Shown here: one piece after another, positions 27,902 to 38,812 of the stretch
Numbering within the stretch: the stretch's first letter is position 1
How the letters are laid out: every line of letters starts with the position of its first letter
DNA from: Pararhizobium sp. IMCC21322
GTDB lineage: Bacteria; Pseudomonadota; Alphaproteobacteria; Rhizobiales; GCA-2746425
DNA length: 64,000 bases
Assembly (NCBI RefSeq): GCF_030758295.1
Contig: NZ_CP132335.1
Location: 1,030,412-1,094,411 of the forward strand
Reading direction: 5' to 3'
The notes under the pieces: model-generated
Database searches by the model: none
Told to the model about the DNA's origin: nothing
The model's input: only the letters and a program-made list of their open reading frames with translations
Translations under genes and position numbers: made by a program

Positions 27902-28648
27902 ATGCTGTTTGCACGCAAACAGAAAAAATCGGAGCCGGTCGAGATTTCGCTGCGCCACGGGGACCAGACCATTGCGGTTGAATTGCGTCCCAATCCACGG
28001 GCACGGCGCTATATTCTAAAGCTTGATGCGAAGAACAGAAAAGCCATTGTGACTGTCCCCAAAGGGGGCAGTCGCAAGCAGGCGGAGCGCTTTGCCCGCG
28101 AGCAGGCGGACTGGATTGTCGAGCGGCTGGACAAACTCGAAGAACCGCTTCCCTTTGCCCCTGATATCCTGCTGCCGCTGCGCGGCGTCGAGCACCGGCT
28201 TGTGGCCACAGGGGCGAGCCGCGGCCTGGTTAAGGTGGTCGTCGCGGACCCTTTTACCGAGTTGCACGTAGCAGGTGCGCCAGAGCATTTTGGCCGCCGT
28301 GTACAGGACTATCTCAAAAGTGAGGCGCTGAAGGATTATCGTCGTCTGGTCGCGCATCACAGCCAGGCGCTTGGGGTACAGGCCAGCGCCATAAGGCTGC
28401 GTGATGGCAAGAGCCGGTGGGGATCATGCTCATCCAACAAGACCCTCAGCTTTTCCTGGCGCTTGATTCTGGCACCACCAGAGGTGCTGGATTATCTCGT
28501 CGCTCATGAAGTGGCGCATTTGCGGGAAATGAACCACGGCGCCCAATTCTGGGCTCATGTGGCTGCGCTCTGCCCGCAATACAAAACCCATCAGCAATGG
28601 CTGCGGACAGAGGGAACCCGGCTTTGGCGGTATGGGTCAAGCGGTTGA
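27902..28648 (+). CDS. YgjP-like metallopeptidase (DUF45)
   Basis: 248 residues; the ATG lies two bases after the phaZ stop, so co-transcription is likely. The zinc peptidase signature HEVAHLREMNHGAQFW (HExxH with a downstream histidine) and RDGKSRWGSCSSNKTLSFSW are diagnostic of the SprT/YgjP DUF45 family. Members are often near restriction genes or alone; the role here is unknown. Coupling to phaZ may be only positional. Confidence 0.9.
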   Translation: MLFARKQKKSEPVEISLRHGDQTIAVELRPNPRARRYILKLDAKNRKAIVTVPKGGSRKQAERFAREQADWIVERLDKLEEPLPFAPDILLPLRGVEHRLVATGASRGLVKVVVADPFTELHVAGAPEHFGRRVQDYLKSEALKDYRRLVAHHSQALGVQASAIRLRDGKSRWGSCSSNKTLSFSWRLILAPPEVLDYLVAHEVAHLREMNHGAQFWAHVAALCPQYKTHQQWLRTEGTRLWRYGSSG

Positions 28649-28670
28649 TCCTGAAGCGGTAACATTTGCA

Positions 28671-28787
28671 TGTGGGTCCTCGGAACAAGTCCGAGGACGA
28701 CGGTAGTAAAGGTGAGGTTTGGCGTGGCACTAAGCCAGCTAAATTAAACCCCACCCGTCATTCTCGGACTTGTTCCGAGAATCCACA
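28671..28787. repeat. Pair of inverted REP-like palindromic elements
   Basis: Two ~33-base copies face each other at 28671-28703 and 28755-28787. Each has a palindromic core, CTCGGA-ACAAG-TCCGAG on one and its near-reverse on the other, with flanks GACGACGG and CCGTCAT. Such extragenic repeats (BIME/REP-like) are scattered through many alphaproteobacterial genomes. They lie between ygjP-like (ends 28648) and the pheT end (28834), a convergent site, and could act as a bidirectional transcription stop or mRNA-stabilising structure. Confidence 0.75.
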
Positions 28788-28833
28788 GCTTTCAGCTTAT
28801 CAACCGGCGCAAGCAAGCGCGTGCGGCAAAAAA

Positions 28834-31260
28834 TTATCCGCGCAATTGCCCGCCGGTTGCCTTTTCCACTGATGCGACAATGGCAGAACTGACAGCAGAA
28901 ATATCCTCGTCTGTCAGCGTCTTGTCACGCGGTTGCAGGGTCACCTCAATCGCTACCGATTTTTGACCAACTTCCATACGGTCGCCTTCATAGACGTCGA
29001 AAATCGAGACACTCTGGATCAGCTTCTTGTCTGCAGATTTCGCAGCTTTCAGCACTTTGTCAGCACTCACATCCGAGGCGATCACAAATGCAAAGTCCCG
29101 CGATACCGGCAACAATTCCGGAAGATCAAGCGCAGGCCTGGTCCGTGAGGTCTTGTTCCGGGGTTTCGGCAGGTTTTCAAGGATGATCTCAAAACCAACC
29201 ACAGGTCCATCCACATCAAATTGCTTCAGGATGGCCGGGTGTATTTCACCAAAAGTTCCGAAAATCTGCTTGGGTCCCAGTTGAATGCGTCCGGAACGGC
29301 CCGGGTGGTACCAGGACGGCGCGTCTGCCACGACCTGCAGATTGGCAACCGGAACACCCAGTTCTGCCAGGACCCCAAAGGCATCTGCCTTGGCGTCAAA
29401 TGCATCCACATTGCTCGCAGCCCCGCGCCAGTCTCGCCCTTCATGGGTAATCTGAACCGCGCCACGACGCACACCGGTTGCACCGGTTTTCTGGTCATCC
29501 GGCTGGTCTCCCGTGAAGATCTGGCCGACCTCAAACAGGGCAAGATCATTGATGCCGCGATCACCATTGCGCTGCAGAGCGCTTAAAAGGTTTGGCAACA
29601 GGCTGGGCCGCATATCCGACAGATCATTTGAAATCGGATTGGCCAGCGCCAGTTCGGGCTGACCGCCACCAAACGCTTCCGCCTGATCTTTGGGCAGGAA
29701 TGACCACGTAACCGCTTCCATCATGCCGCGTGAGGCCAGTGCACGCCGTGCGCGCCGTTCCCGTGTCTGACGCACGGTCAGAATAGGGCCCTGCACATGG
29801 TCGCCCCGTTCAATCGGACGATGGGCAATTTCATTGACGCCCACAATGCGCATGACTTCTTCAACGATATCCGCCTTGCCATCCACATCCGGACGCCAGC
29901 TTGGCACGGAAACCTGAACGACATCACCACTGCCGGAGACGGGAAAGCCAAGGCTTTCCAGAATGCTGTTGGTACGATCCTGCGGCACATCCAGTCCGGT
30001 CAGGCGCTTGATGTCGGAATAGGGGAAATCCACCAGCTTTTGCGGCTCTGGTAAAGTACCAGAGACACTGACCTTGCTGGCAGCACCGCCACACAGCTTC
30101 AGCACCATATGCGTTGCCAATTCTAGACCGGGCAGCATCATCGCCGGGTCTACGCCCCGCTCAAAGCGGAAGCGCGCATCGGAGTGAACGCCAAGATCGC
30201 GACCCGTGCGGGCAATGTTCAGTGGTTCCCAAAGCGCAGACTCGATCAGCACATTGGTGGTGATTTCCGAACAGCCACTGTCTTCACCGCCCATGACACC
30301 GGCCAGTGATTCCAGACCATTGTCATCGGCAATCACACAGATATCCGAATTGACCTGATAGGTCTTGCCATCCAGCGCGACCATCTTCTCACCAGCCTTG
30401 CCGCGCCGCACCACCAGATTGCCCGATACCTTGTCAGCATCAAACACATGAAGCGGGCGACCACGATCAAATGTGATGTAGTTGGTAATGTCGACAAGCG
30501 CATTGATGGGCCGCAAGCCAATGGCTTTCAACCGCTGCTGCAGCCAAACAGGCGAGGAGCCATTTTCAATGCCGTTGATAAGACGCAGGCCGAAGGCCGG
30601 GCACAGGGATTCCGTATCACCGAAATCCAGCGTGACCGAGACCGGGCAATCGCCTTCTCCCTCGACTGCGGCAATGCTGCCATCCTTCAAAGTGCCAAGA
30701 CCCGCAGCCGCCAGATCGCGTGCCACACCATAGACGCCCAGACAATCCGGGCGATTGGGTGTGACGGCAATCTCGATCATCGGATCGTCAAGCCCCGCAT
30801 AGGCGGCAAAAGACGAGCCCACAGGCGCATTGTCCAGCACATCTTCGGACAGGTCGATAATGCCATCATGCTCTTCAGACACTTCCAGCTCTCGCTCAGA
30901 GCACATCATGCCGAAGCTTTCCACGCCGCGAATGCTGGAGGTGCCAAGGGTGACGTCAATGCCGGGCACATAGGTGCCAGGACCGGCAAAGGCACCGATC
31001 AGCCCAGCGCGGGCATTGGGGGCCCCACAGACAACTTGCACCGGCGTTCCCGACCCTGTGTCTACAGACAGCACGCGCAATTTATCTGCGTCCGGATGCT
31101 GTTCGGCAGTCAGGACTTTTGCAATGGTGAAGGGCTTGAATTTGGAGCGGTCATCGACCTCTTCCACTTCCAGTCCAACCATGGTCAGTGCCTCGACGAT
31201 CTCATCGAGCGAAGCAGTGGTATCAAGATGGTCTTTCAACCAGGAGAGTGTGAATTTCAT
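28834..31260 (-). CDS. pheT: Phenylalanyl-tRNA synthetase beta subunit
   Basis: 808 residues. With PheS it charges tRNA-Phe as an alpha2-beta2 enzyme. An N-terminal tRNA-binding OB fold (about 40-150, [19 protein letters not shown]) is followed by B3/B4 editing (about 215-390), B5 (about 400-475) and the C-terminal FDX-ACB anticodon domain ([20 protein letters not shown] and the [15 protein letters not shown] block). pheS ends 12 bases upstream, so they form one operon. Confidence 0.98.
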   Translation of the reverse strand: MKFTLSWLKDHLDTTASLDEIVEALTMVGLEVEEVDDRSKFKPFTIAKVLTAEQHPDADKLRVLSVDTGSGTPVQVVCGAPNARAGLIGAFAGPGTYVPGIDVTLGTSSIRGVESFGMMCSERELEVSEEHDGIIDLSEDVLDNAPVGSSFAAYAGLDDPMIEIAVTPNRPDCLGVYGVARDLAAAGLGTLKDGSIAAVEGEGDCPVSVTLDFGDTESLCPAFGLRLINGIENGSSPVWLQQRLKAIGLRPINALVDITNYITFDRGRPLHVFDADKVSGNLVVRRGKAGEKMVALDGKTYQVNSDICVIADDNGLESLAGVMGGEDSGCSEITTNVLIESALWEPLNIARTGRDLGVHSDARFRFERGVDPAMMLPGLELATHMVLKLCGGAASKVSVSGTLPEPQKLVDFPYSDIKRLTGLDVPQDRTNSILESLGFPVSGSGDVVQVSVPSWRPDVDGKADIVEEVMRIVGVNEIAHRPIERGDHVQGPILTVRQTRERRARRALASRGMMEAVTWSFLPKDQAEAFGGGQPELALANPISNDLSDMRPSLLPNLLSALQRNGDRGINDLALFEVGQIFTGDQPDDQKTGATGVRRGAVQITHEGRDWRGAASNVDAFDAKADAFGVLAELGVPVANLQVVADAPSWYHPGRSGRIQLGPKQIFGTFGEIHPAILKQFDVDGPVVGFEIILENLPKPRNKTSRTRPALDLPELLPVSRDFAFVIASDVSADKVLKAAKSADKKLIQSVSIFDVYEGDRMEVGQKSVAIEVTLQPRDKTLTDEDISAVSSAIVASVEKATGGQLRG

Positions 31261-31272
31261 GTTCCTGTCTCC

Positions 31273-32358
31273 CTATACGCGGCTCAGCCCGCCGAACAAT
31301 GTCGGCAGGTCAAGCGGGCGGAAGCCGTAATGTTCAATCCAGCGGGCATCCGCATCGAAGAAGGCGCGCAGATCGGGCATGCCATATTTCAGCATGGCAA
31401 TGCGGTCGATCCCCATGCCCCAGGCAAAGCCCTGATATTCGTCGGGGTCCAGCCCACCGGATTTCAGGACATTGGGATGCAGCATGCCGCAGCCCAGAAT
31501 TTCCAGCCAGTCATCGCCCTGTCCGATTTTCACATTGTCGCCAGAGCGGTCGCAGCGAATATCCACTTCCAGTGAGGGCTCGGTGAAGGGGAAGAAGCTG
31601 GGGCGGAAGCGCATGTCAACTTCGGGCACTTCAAAGAACGCCTTGCAGAATTCAGCAAGGACCCACTTCATGGTGCCAACGGTTGAGCTCTTGTCCACAA
31701 CCAGACCTTCGATCTGGTGGAACATCGGCGTATGGGTCTGATCACTGTCGCAACGATAGGTGCGTCCGGGAATGACCACACGAATGGGCGGCTCTTCCGC
31801 CTTCATTGTGTGTATCTGCACCGGCGATGTATGTGTGCGCAGCAACAGCCGCTCGCCATCTTCCTTCGGATTGAAGAAGAAGGTGTCGTGCATTTCCCGT
31901 GCCGGATGGCCTTCCGGAAAATTCAGTGCGGTGAAATTGTAGTAGTCGGTTTCAATGTCCGGCCCTTCAGCAATGGCAAAACCCATATCAGCGAAGATGG
32001 CGGTAATTTCATCCACAACCTGGGACACAGGGTGGATGCGACCACGCTCAGCCGGGCCAGCGGCCACAGGCAGTGTCACATCGATGCGTTCGGTCGCAAG
32101 GCGCTGTTCCAGAGCTTCATTTTCCAGAATAGCTTTGCGGGCAGCAATCGCGTTCGCCGCTTCATTTTTCAGCGCATTCAGCGCCGGGCCCATGATCTTG
32201 CGCTCTTCGACATCCATTTTGCCGAGCGATTTCATGGCGTCGGAGATGGAGCCTTTTTTGCCAAGGCTGGCAACGCGCACCGCCTCAAGATTTGCTTCAT
32301 CAGTCGCTGCCGCAATATCTGACAGTACGGATTGTTTTAATGTGTCCAGATCACTCAT
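31273..32358 (-). CDS. pheS: Phenylalanyl-tRNA synthetase alpha subunit
   Basis: 361 residues. Catalytic subunit with class II core. N-terminal coiled coil (about 1-95) contacts tRNA. Class II motifs: [27 protein letters not shown] (motif 1/2 region), [26 protein letters not shown], and motif 3 in [18 protein letters not shown]. Follows rplT after 125 bases containing a strong hairpin. Confidence 0.98.
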   Translation of the reverse strand: MSDLDTLKQSVLSDIAAATDEANLEAVRVASLGKKGSISDAMKSLGKMDVEERKIMGPALNALKNEAANAIAARKAILENEALEQRLATERIDVTLPVAAGPAERGRIHPVSQVVDEITAIFADMGFAIAEGPDIETDYYNFTALNFPEGHPAREMHDTFFFNPKEDGERLLLRTHTSPVQIHTMKAEEPPIRVVIPGRTYRCDSDQTHTPMFHQIEGLVVDKSSTVGTMKWVLAEFCKAFFEVPEVDMRFRPSFFPFTEPSLEVDIRCDRSGDNVKIGQGDDWLEILGCGMLHPNVLKSGGLDPDEYQGFAWGMGIDRIAMLKYGMPDLRAFFDADARWIEHYGFRPLDLPTLFGGLSRV

Positions 32359-32413
32359 TGGAGATTCCAGTAGTTAAAATTTCAATTCAGACAATGGCGC
32401 ATCAATATGACAA

Positions 32414-32442
32414 AACCCACGCTGGCGCCGCCAACGTGGGTT
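32414..32442 (-). terminator. GC-rich hairpin between rplT and pheS
   Basis: On the minus strand AACCCACGTTGGCG pairs with CGCCAGCGTGGGTT (one mismatch) and is followed by TTTTG. It can terminate rpmI-rplT transcripts, and may act as an attenuator ahead of pheST. The T-run is short, so termination may be partial. Confidence 0.65.
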
Positions 32443-32483
32443 CATAATCTGACCCCAACCGGGCCGAAAGCAGCTACTTTGGT

Positions 32484-32840
32484 TCAGGCGAGCGCGGATT
32501 GCGCTTTATCGACCAGAACTTTGAAAGTAGCAGGCTCATGAATGGCAATGTCTGAAAGTACTTTGCGATCCACAGCAATCTCGGCCTTGTTGAGGCCATC
32601 GATAAATCGACCATAGGTCATGCCATGTTCACGTACGGCAGCATTGATCCGCTGGATCCACAAAGCGCGGAAATTACGCTTTCTGGTTTTACGGTCACGA
32701 TAGGCGTATTGGCCTGCCTTCTCCACGGCCTGTTTGGCAACGCGGATGGTATTTTTGCGGCGGCCATAATAGCCTTTTGCAGCTTTGATAACTTTTTTGT
32801 GTCGGGCGTGGGACGTGACGCCCCGTTTAACTCGGGCCAT
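32484..32840 (-). CDS. rplT: 50S ribosomal protein L20
   Basis: 118 residues, the usual length. [26 protein letters not shown] and [24 protein letters not shown] are diagnostic of L20. Ribosome site CCGGAGA lies upstream of the ATG at 32840. In E. coli L20 represses its own operon; no such structure was identified here. It follows rpmI after 25 bases. Confidence 0.98.
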   Translation of the reverse strand: MARVKRGVTSHARHKKVIKAAKGYYGRRKNTIRVAKQAVEKAGQYAYRDRKTRKRNFRALWIQRINAAVREHGMTYGRFIDGLNKAEIAVDRKVLSDIAIHEPATFKVLVDKAQSALA

Positions 32841-32865
32841 TTTCGTATTCTCCGGTAAAGATCAA

Positions 32866-33063
32866 TTAAGCGTATGGAAGGAACTTCTTCACGATACGTG
32901 CATCCTGAGGACACAGCACCGTGGTGCCCCGCGCCTGACGGATGAATTTCTTGCTGCGTTTAATCATGCCATGGCGTTTGCCGGCCTGCGCAACCTTGAT
33001 CTTTCCACTCGAAGTGACCTTGAAGCGCTTTTTCGCACCCGATTTGGTCTTCATCTTGGGCAT
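32866..33063 (-). CDS. rpmI: 50S ribosomal protein L35
   Basis: 65 residues from the ATG at 33063, with AAGGAGA seven bases upstream. A longer open frame continues to 33264 but has no ribosome site and no family similarity. [21 protein letters not shown] and [19 protein letters not shown] are the L35 signatures. First gene of rpmI-rplT; infC is not in the window. Confidence 0.98.
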   Translation of the reverse strand: MPKMKTKSGAKKRFKVTSSGKIKVAQAGKRHGMIKRSKKFIRQARGTTVLCPQDARIVKKFLPYA

Positions 33064-33198
33064 TTTGCTCTCCTTAATTTGTCTTGTAAGCCCGGACTGG
33101 TCTGTTGCGCGAAACGCAATTTGGCCAATCAATATGTGGGCTTGAGCATTTTTGAACGGACTCGGCATGCCCTGCCGGCCAGTCCAATGAAGCCGCAG

Positions 33199-33227
33199 CT
33201 TATAACGGGGTGTCGTAGGAAGGGCAA
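33199..33227 (-). promoter_or_regulatory. Candidate sigma-70 promoter of rpmI-rplT
   Basis: Minus strand reads TTGCCC, 17 bases, TATAAG, about 130 bases upstream of the rpmI start. Spacing is ideal and both boxes are four to five of six matches to consensus. The long 5' leader could hold autoregulatory structure. Confidence 0.55.
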
Positions 33228-33290
33228 GGGGTGATTTGCAATTCTGTTGGTCTTGCAAAACCATTATCTGAACTTGCTGTCTTTGGGAGT

Positions 33291-34511
33291 CTACAGAAAA
33301 TTCGATCCATGTTTACCCGGCCCAATACCAAGGTGCGCCGCAATGGTTTCCCCGATATCGGAAAAGCTTGGCCGCAGACCAATTTCCTTTGCGCCAATGC
33401 CCGGTCCGAAGGCCAGTATCGGGACCTGTTCCCGTGTGTGGTCGGTGCCAATCCATGTCGGGTCGCAGCCATGATCGGCAGTGATGATAGCCAGATCACC
33501 ATCCTTCATCTGGTTGATAAAGCGCGGCAGCATGGCGTCAAAGGCCTCCAATGCCTCGGCATAACCTGGCACATCACGGCGGTGTCCGAACAACATGTCG
33601 AAATCGACAAAATTCACAAACACCAGATCACCATCACCGGCCAGTGTCTCGGCTTCCATCATGGCATCGAAAAGCGCGGGATTGCCGCTGGCCTTGATGG
33701 ATTTGGTAATGCCCTTGGCGGCAAAAATGTCTGATATCTTGCCAACAGCAATGATTTGTCGCCCTGCCGCCTTCAGCCGATCCAGAACCGTATCCTGTGT
33801 TGGCTCAATTGCGTAGTCGTGTCGGTTGCCGGTGCGTTTGAAGTCTTTTGCACTCTCGCCGATAAATGGCCTTGCAATGACCCGGCCAATCATCATGTCG
33901 AAAGTCAGCTCACGCGCAATTTCACAAATTTCGTAAAGCCGCTCCAGACCGAAATGGGTTTCATGGGCTGCAATCTGCATCACCGAATCCGCCGATGTGT
34001 AGAAAATCGGTTTTCCGCTGGCGATGTGTTCTTCGCCCAATTCTTCAATGATGACGGTTCCGGACGCGTGCTTGTTGCCCAATATCCCGGGCAGGCCGGC
34101 TTTTTCAACAATTTGAGCAATCAGCTCATCTGGAAAGCAGGGTTCTGTTTCGGGAAAATAGCCCCAGTCAAATGGCACCGGCAATCCGGCGATTTCCCAA
34201 TGGCCGGAGGGTGTGTCCTTGCCATTCGAAATCTCGCGGCCGACGCCCCAGGCGTTTTCTGACGCGCCAGAATAATCCAGCCCGGCAGGTCGCGCACCGT
34301 CAGAAAGCTCTGCTGCTGCACCCAATCCCAGCCTGTCCAGATTTGGCAGCGACAATGGGCCTTTGCGCAGTCCGGCGCGATCACCGCCGCCTGAGGCACA
34401 TTCTTGCGCAATATGCCCAAGCGTGTTGGACCCTTCATCGCCAAAGATCGCTGCATCCGGCGCACCGCCAATACCAAAACTGTCCATGATCAATAAAAAT
34501 GCGCGTGCCAT
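33291..34511 (-). CDS. deoB: Phosphopentomutase
   Basis: 406 residues. Interconverts (deoxy)ribose-1-phosphate and -5-phosphate, linking the phosphorylases to DeoC. Alkaline-phosphatase superfamily features: [15 protein letters not shown] (metal site and catalytic threonine region), [23 protein letters not shown], and [11 protein letters not shown]...[15 protein letters not shown]. Last gene of the nucleoside operon; it begins one base inside the deoA stop. Confidence 0.97.
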   Translation of the reverse strand: MARAFLLIMDSFGIGGAPDAAIFGDEGSNTLGHIAQECASGGGDRAGLRKGPLSLPNLDRLGLGAAAELSDGARPAGLDYSGASENAWGVGREISNGKDTPSGHWEIAGLPVPFDWGYFPETEPCFPDELIAQIVEKAGLPGILGNKHASGTVIIEELGEEHIASGKPIFYTSADSVMQIAAHETHFGLERLYEICEIARELTFDMMIGRVIARPFIGESAKDFKRTGNRHDYAIEPTQDTVLDRLKAAGRQIIAVGKISDIFAAKGITKSIKASGNPALFDAMMEAETLAGDGDLVFVNFVDFDMLFGHRRDVPGYAEALEAFDAMLPRFINQMKDGDLAIITADHGCDPTWIGTDHTREQVPILAFGPGIGAKEIGLRPSFSDIGETIAAHLGIGPGKHGSNFL

Positions 34512-35857
34512 CAGGAAGGCTCCGTGGTTTTGGCAAAATCATCGGGTGCAAGCCGGTGCAGGATCACAGGTTTTCGGGTTGCGCTCTCACCTGTTGCATA
34601 ACAGGCCTGCAATTCCGCCGCCGCTGCATCTGCTCTGTCCTGTGTCGCGGCATGGACACGGCCAATCGGTGTCTCATTGTCGGCGGTATCACCTATGCTC
34701 GCCAGATCAGAGAAGCCGACCGAGTAATCCAGTTCATCTTCCGGCGTGGTCCGTCCTCCGCCAAGTCCGATGACAGCCAGGCCCACATTACGGGTCTGAA
34801 TTTCATTGATGATCCCTTCATGCGCCGCAAACACATCCATAATCACCGGCGCGACCGGCAGATGCCTACTGGCATTGTCAATAAAGTCAGTTGGGCCACC
34901 CAGAGCGGCAACCATGCGGTCAAACTGCTCCGCAGCCTTTCCGCTTTCCCAAACTGTCTGCAGCGCCGTGCGGGCAGCATCAAGGCCGCTATACAGATTA
35001 CCAAGAACCAGCATGTCTGCGCATAAAGACAGCACCACCTCTTCCATTCGGGGCATTGCGCGTGCACGGGTCAGGAAATCAACCGCATTTTGAACTTCAA
35101 CCGCATTGCCAGCGGCATTTGCCAGGGGCTGGTTCATATCAGTGACCAGCGCAAGTGTCGGCATGCCTGCACCATTGGCCACAGAGCCAAGCGAGTTTGC
35201 CAGACCAAGGGCTTCTTCTTCGCTGGCCATGAAGGCCCCGTTGCCGCATTTCACATCCAGCACAAGGGCAGACAGGCCCGCAGCCAGCTTCTTTGACAGG
35301 ATGGAAGCGGTAATCAGGGCTTCCGATTCCACGGTCCCTGTCACATCGCGAATGCCATAAATCGTCTTGTCTGCCGGCGCGAGGTTTTGCGTCTGGCCGA
35401 TAATGGCGCAGCCAACCTCCAATACGGTTTTGTGGAACAGGGCATTGTCCGGGCTGGTCTGATAACCGGGAATGGCATCAAACTTGTCCAATGTGCCACC
35501 GGTATGGCCAAGGCCCCGGCCGGAAATCATCGGAACGAAGCCACCACAAGCGGCAATCAACGGTGCCAGCATCAGCGAAACATTATCGCCGACGCCGCCG
35601 GAAGAATGCTTGTCGAGTGCGGGACCTGGCAAATCCGACCAGTCCAGCACATCGCCGCTGTCGCGCATGGCCTCGGTCAGCGCAACGCGCTCAGCCATGC
35701 TCATATCATTAAAGAACACGGCCATGGCAAAGGCGGAAATCTGCTCAGCCTTCACACTTTTGTCGGCCAGCCCCCTGACCAGAAATTTGATTTCGTCCGG
35801 TTCGAGCGCTTTTCCGTCGCGCTTTTTGCGGATGAGTTCCTGTGGAAGATAGCTCAA
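34511..35857 (-). CDS. deoA: Thymidine phosphorylase
   Basis: 448 residues. Phosphorolysis of thymidine (and deoxyuridine) to base and deoxyribose-1-phosphate. [10 protein letters not shown] is the phosphate-binding signature; [18 protein letters not shown]-like [20 protein letters not shown] and [14 protein letters not shown] form the remaining site. Homodimer of alpha and alpha/beta domains. It overlaps the deoC start by 4 bases, and deoB by one. Confidence 0.97.
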   Translation of the reverse strand: MSYLPQELIRKKRDGKALEPDEIKFLVRGLADKSVKAEQISAFAMAVFFNDMSMAERVALTEAMRDSGDVLDWSDLPGPALDKHSSGGVGDNVSLMLAPLIAACGGFVPMISGRGLGHTGGTLDKFDAIPGYQTSPDNALFHKTVLEVGCAIIGQTQNLAPADKTIYGIRDVTGTVESEALITASILSKKLAAGLSALVLDVKCGNGAFMASEEEALGLANSLGSVANGAGMPTLALVTDMNQPLANAAGNAVEVQNAVDFLTRARAMPRMEEVVLSLCADMLVLGNLYSGLDAARTALQTVWESGKAAEQFDRMVAALGGPTDFIDNASRHLPVAPVIMDVFAAHEGIINEIQTRNVGLAVIGLGGGRTTPEDELDYSVGFSDLASIGDTADNETPIGRVHAATQDRADAAAAELQACYATGESATRKPVILHRLAPDDFAKTTEPS

Positions 35858-36609
35858 TAGCCTGCGCCTTTTGTTTCCTCGCGTCCCTCAATAGAAGCGA
35901 TCATCGCATCCAGAACGCTGCTGGCACCAAGGCGGAACAGAGCCGGGTTTGGAGCAGCGTCACCCCTGATGCGTTTCGCCACGTCAAAATAAGCAATAGC
36001 ATCGGATGATGTCTTAATTCCGCCAGCGGGTTTGAAGCCAATAGTTTTGTCCGTTTCAGCAATCGCTGTCAGGAGAATTTCAGCTGCATCCAAAGTGGCG
36101 TTGGTGGCAACTTTGCCGGTTGAGGTTTTCAGAAAATCGGCCCCGGCAGCCAAAGCTACATCGGCAGCTTTGCGAATGGTCTCCGCGTCCTGCAACTCAC
36201 CTGTTTCCAGAATGACTTTCAGCAGCGTATCGCCGCAAATGCGTTTGATGCGTACAATCTGAGTTTCTGCAAATCCGGGCCGGCCTTCCGCCAGCGCCTT
36301 ATAGGCCATGACGAGGTCAATCTCGTCAGCACCATCGGCGAGCGCCTGCCGGGTGGCAGCCTCCACGGCCACAGTGTCTTCACCGCCATCGGGGAAGTTC
36401 ACCACGGTTACGACCTTGATGCCGGTGCCGCTGAGATGGTCTTTGGCTTCTGCCACAAAACGGGGGTAGATGCAGACAGCTGCAACATTGCCATGCGGCG
36501 TTTGTGCCTTGGCGCACAGCGCGGCAATGGCGGCTGAATCGCAATCATCATTTAGATTTGTCAGATCAAGACAGCCAATCAGGCCTTTTAGCAAATCGGT
36601 ATCGCTCAT
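35854..36609 (-). CDS. deoC: Deoxyribose-phosphate aldolase
   Basis: 251 residues. Cleaves deoxyribose-5-phosphate to acetaldehyde and glyceraldehyde-3-phosphate. The Schiff-base lysine is in DFLKTSTGK; VVNFPDGGEDTVAV, GADEIDLVMAYKAL and GFKPAGGIKTSSDAI (second lysine) complete the barrel active site. Overlaps punA and deoA by 4 bases each (ATGA-type), indicating translational coupling. Confidence 0.97.
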   Translation of the reverse strand: MSDTDLLKGLIGCLDLTNLNDDCDSAAIAALCAKAQTPHGNVAAVCIYPRFVAEAKDHLSGTGIKVVTVVNFPDGGEDTVAVEAATRQALADGADEIDLVMAYKALAEGRPGFAETQIVRIKRICGDTLLKVILETGELQDAETIRKAADVALAAGADFLKTSTGKVATNATLDAAEILLTAIAETDKTIGFKPAGGIKTSSDAIAYFDVAKRIRGDAAPNPALFRLGASSVLDAMIASIEGREETKGAGY

Positions 36610-37439
36610 GTTTTCGCAAGTTCCTCCAACACACCGGCAATCAGCTTTTTCAGCTTGTCTGCCGCTTTGGGTGCGTTCTCTTTGGTTTCGTCATGGGACA
36701 GTTCCTGACCGGTCATGCCGGCAGCAAGATTGGTGATAGCAGACACCGCCACCACACGCATATCGAAAAAACGGGCCAGAATGGCTTCTGGTACGGTGGA
36801 CATACCAACCGCATCAGCGCCGACAATGCGGGCCATGTTGATTTCCGCAGGCGTCTCGAATGAAGGCCCGGAAAACCACATATAGACCCCGTGATGCAAC
36901 GTAATGGCCTCGCGTTTGGCGATTTCGTCAAACAGGTCACGCAGGTTTTTGTCATAGGCTTCCGTCAGGCCCACAAAACGCCGGTCCGTTGGTTCTCGAA
37001 ACAACGGGTTGGACCCGGAGAAATTAATGTGGTCGGTGATGAGCATTGCCGAACCGGGACCCATTTCCGGATGCAGCGATCCCGCCGAATTGGTCAGCAC
37101 CAGAGTTTCACAACCCAGAGCTTTCATCAAAGCAATCGGGCGGCGCATGACCGAGGCATCTTCCTGTTCGTAAAAATGCGACCGACCGGAATAAAGCACC
37201 ACCGGCAAGCCCGACAGATCGCCGGCGATCAGAGTGCCTGCATGGCCCGAAACGCCAGAGGCTGGAAATCCGGGCAGATCGGTGAACGGAATTTCGATCC
37301 TGTTTTCCACCATATCGGCCAGAGCGCCAAGGCCTGAACCCAGAACAAGCCCGGTAGAAAAACGGCGCCCGGTTGTCTGGCGCACCAGCCTTAACGCGTC
37401 TTCAGCCTCAGTGCTGGCAAGATCGAATGTACCACTCAT
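36606..37439 (-). CDS. punA: Purine nucleoside phosphorylase (trimeric type)
   Basis: 277 residues. Phosphorolysis of purine (deoxy)nucleosides. GLVLGSGLGALAD, the LYSGRSHFYEQ loop, LTNSAGSL, FSGPSFETPAE and GMSTVPEAILA mark the trimeric, mammalian-like PNP/PunA family rather than hexameric DeoD. It overlaps cdd and deoC by 4 bases each. Confidence 0.95.
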   Translation of the reverse strand: MSGTFDLASTEAEDALRLVRQTTGRRFSTGLVLGSGLGALADMVENRIEIPFTDLPGFPASGVSGHAGTLIAGDLSGLPVVLYSGRSHFYEQEDASVMRRPIALMKALGCETLVLTNSAGSLHPEMGPGSAMLITDHINFSGSNPLFREPTDRRFVGLTEAYDKNLRDLFDEIAKREAITLHHGVYMWFSGPSFETPAEINMARIVGADAVGMSTVPEAILARFFDMRVVAVSAITNLAAGMTGQELSHDETKENAPKAADKLKKLIAGVLEELAKT

Positions 37440-37825
37440 ACCCGGTCCAATTTGAAAGCGTTGGGTAACAGATCACCCAGCAATAATGTGTCGACAATGC
37501 CGCTGTCTGTGGCAACGTGTACCGGCACCTGCCTGGAACCAAACTCGTTCAGTCTTTGGCGGCATCCTCCGCAAGGCGTGCAAAACGCATCGCCGGTACC
37601 GATGACGCAAACTTCTGTAAGGCTTTGCTCTCCATCCATGATCATATGGGAAATGGCAGATGTTTCTGCGCACCAGCCTTCGGGATAAGAGGCATTTTCA
37701 ATGTTGCAGCCGGCGTAGATCTTGCCGTTTTTTCCACGAATAGCCGCGCCTACCAAGAATTTTGAGGCAGGCGCATAGGCCATGGCGCGAGCTGCCAGCG
37801 CGGCTTCAAACAAATCCTGGGACAT
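37436..37825 (-). CDS. cdd: Cytidine deaminase
   Basis: 129 residues, small tetrameric type. Converts cytidine/deoxycytidine to uridine/deoxyuridine. Zinc site: CAETSAISHMI (zinc cysteine and catalytic glutamate) and CTPCGGCRQ (two zinc cysteines). AGCNIENASYPEG binds substrate. It starts just after the permease gene (3-base gap). Confidence 0.97.
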   Translation of the reverse strand: MSQDLFEAALAARAMAYAPASKFLVGAAIRGKNGKIYAGCNIENASYPEGWCAETSAISHMIMDGEQSLTEVCVIGTGDAFCTPCGGCRQRLNEFGSRQVPVHVATDSGIVDTLLLGDLLPNAFKLDRV

Positions 37826-37828
37826 GGT

Positions 37829-38803
37829 TCATCGCTCCTTGACGTAAGGCACGCCTCCGGCTTTCGGCGGTATTGCTTTGCCGATAAATCCAGCCAGCAA
37901 CACGACAGTCAGTACATAAGGCAAAGCCTGCATGACTTGACCTGGGACAATACCAATGCCTGGAAGCGAAATTTGTGGATACTGGATCGGAATCGCCTGC
38001 AACAGGCCAAACAACAGGCACGCCATCATAACCGGCACAGGTTTCCATTTGGCGAAAATCAGTGCGGCCAGTGCAATAAAGCCACGGCCTGCTGTCATGT
38101 CTTTCGTAAAGCCCGAGGCCTGTGCAATGGACAGATAAGCACCGGCAAATCCGCACAACACGCCACAGACAATCACCGCACGATAGCGCAGCCAAATCAC
38201 CGATACGCCAGCGGTATCCACTGCCGCCGGATTTTCGCCAACGGCCCGCAAGCGCAGGCCAAATCGGGTGCGGAACAACACCCACCACGATAAGGGAACC
38301 ATCAGAAACGCAACATAGACCAGAATATTGTGGCCGGAGATGATGCCTTCATACAGCGGACCAAGGAACGGCACATCTGCAAGTTGGTTGGCAAAGGGCA
38401 GCGTCAATTCGCCAAATCGGCCATCGGGGCTGAGTTGCGGGGTACGCCCGCCTTGCGAAAACCAGGCTTGCCCCAATAAAACTGTAAGGCCAAGCGCCAC
38501 GAAATTGATCGCCACACCGGAGACAATCTGATTGCCGCGCTGGCTGATGGAGGCAAAGCCATGCACCAGCGCCAGGGCAACAGAGACCAGTATACCGGCC
38601 AGCAATCCCGCCAGTGCGGAATCCATGACAGCGGCTGCAGCCGCCGCGCCAAAAGCTGCGCCCAGCATTTTGCCTTCCAGACTGATGTCAAAAATACCGG
38701 ATCGTTCCGAGAAAAGCCCGGCAAGAGCGGCAAATAACAAGGGCACGCTGAGCCGGATCATGGAGTCCAGCAACAAAGGCAGCTTGATGAGAAAGTCTTC
38801 CAT
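37829..38803 (-). CDS. Nucleoside ABC transporter permease (BMP system, second)
   Basis: 324 residues with about eight to ten hydrophobic segments, RbsC-like BPD_transp_2 fold. SGIFDISLEGKMLGAAFGAAAA and the VGENPAAVDTAGV EAA-type loop are characteristic, as is GRGFIALAALIFAKWKP. The pair of permeases matches the two-permease nucleoside/BMP importers. Starts 10 bases after the previous permease. Confidence 0.92.
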   Translation of the reverse strand: MEDFLIKLPLLLDSMIRLSVPLLFAALAGLFSERSGIFDISLEGKMLGAAFGAAAAAAVMDSALAGLLAGILVSVALALVHGFASISQRGNQIVSGVAINFVALGLTVLLGQAWFSQGGRTPQLSPDGRFGELTLPFANQLADVPFLGPLYEGIISGHNILVYVAFLMVPLSWWVLFRTRFGLRLRAVGENPAAVDTAGVSVIWLRYRAVIVCGVLCGFAGAYLSIAQASGFTKDMTAGRGFIALAALIFAKWKPVPVMMACLLFGLLQAIPIQYPQISLPGIGIVPGQVMQALPYVLTVVLLAGFIGKAIPPKAGGVPYVKER

Positions 38804-38812
38804 TACAGCCCC

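Noticed and set aside
30448-31575. 375-codon open frame on the plus strand
   Set aside because: It lies antisense to pheT and the start of pheS, which are unmistakable. The translation is His/Gln/Arg-rich with no domain.
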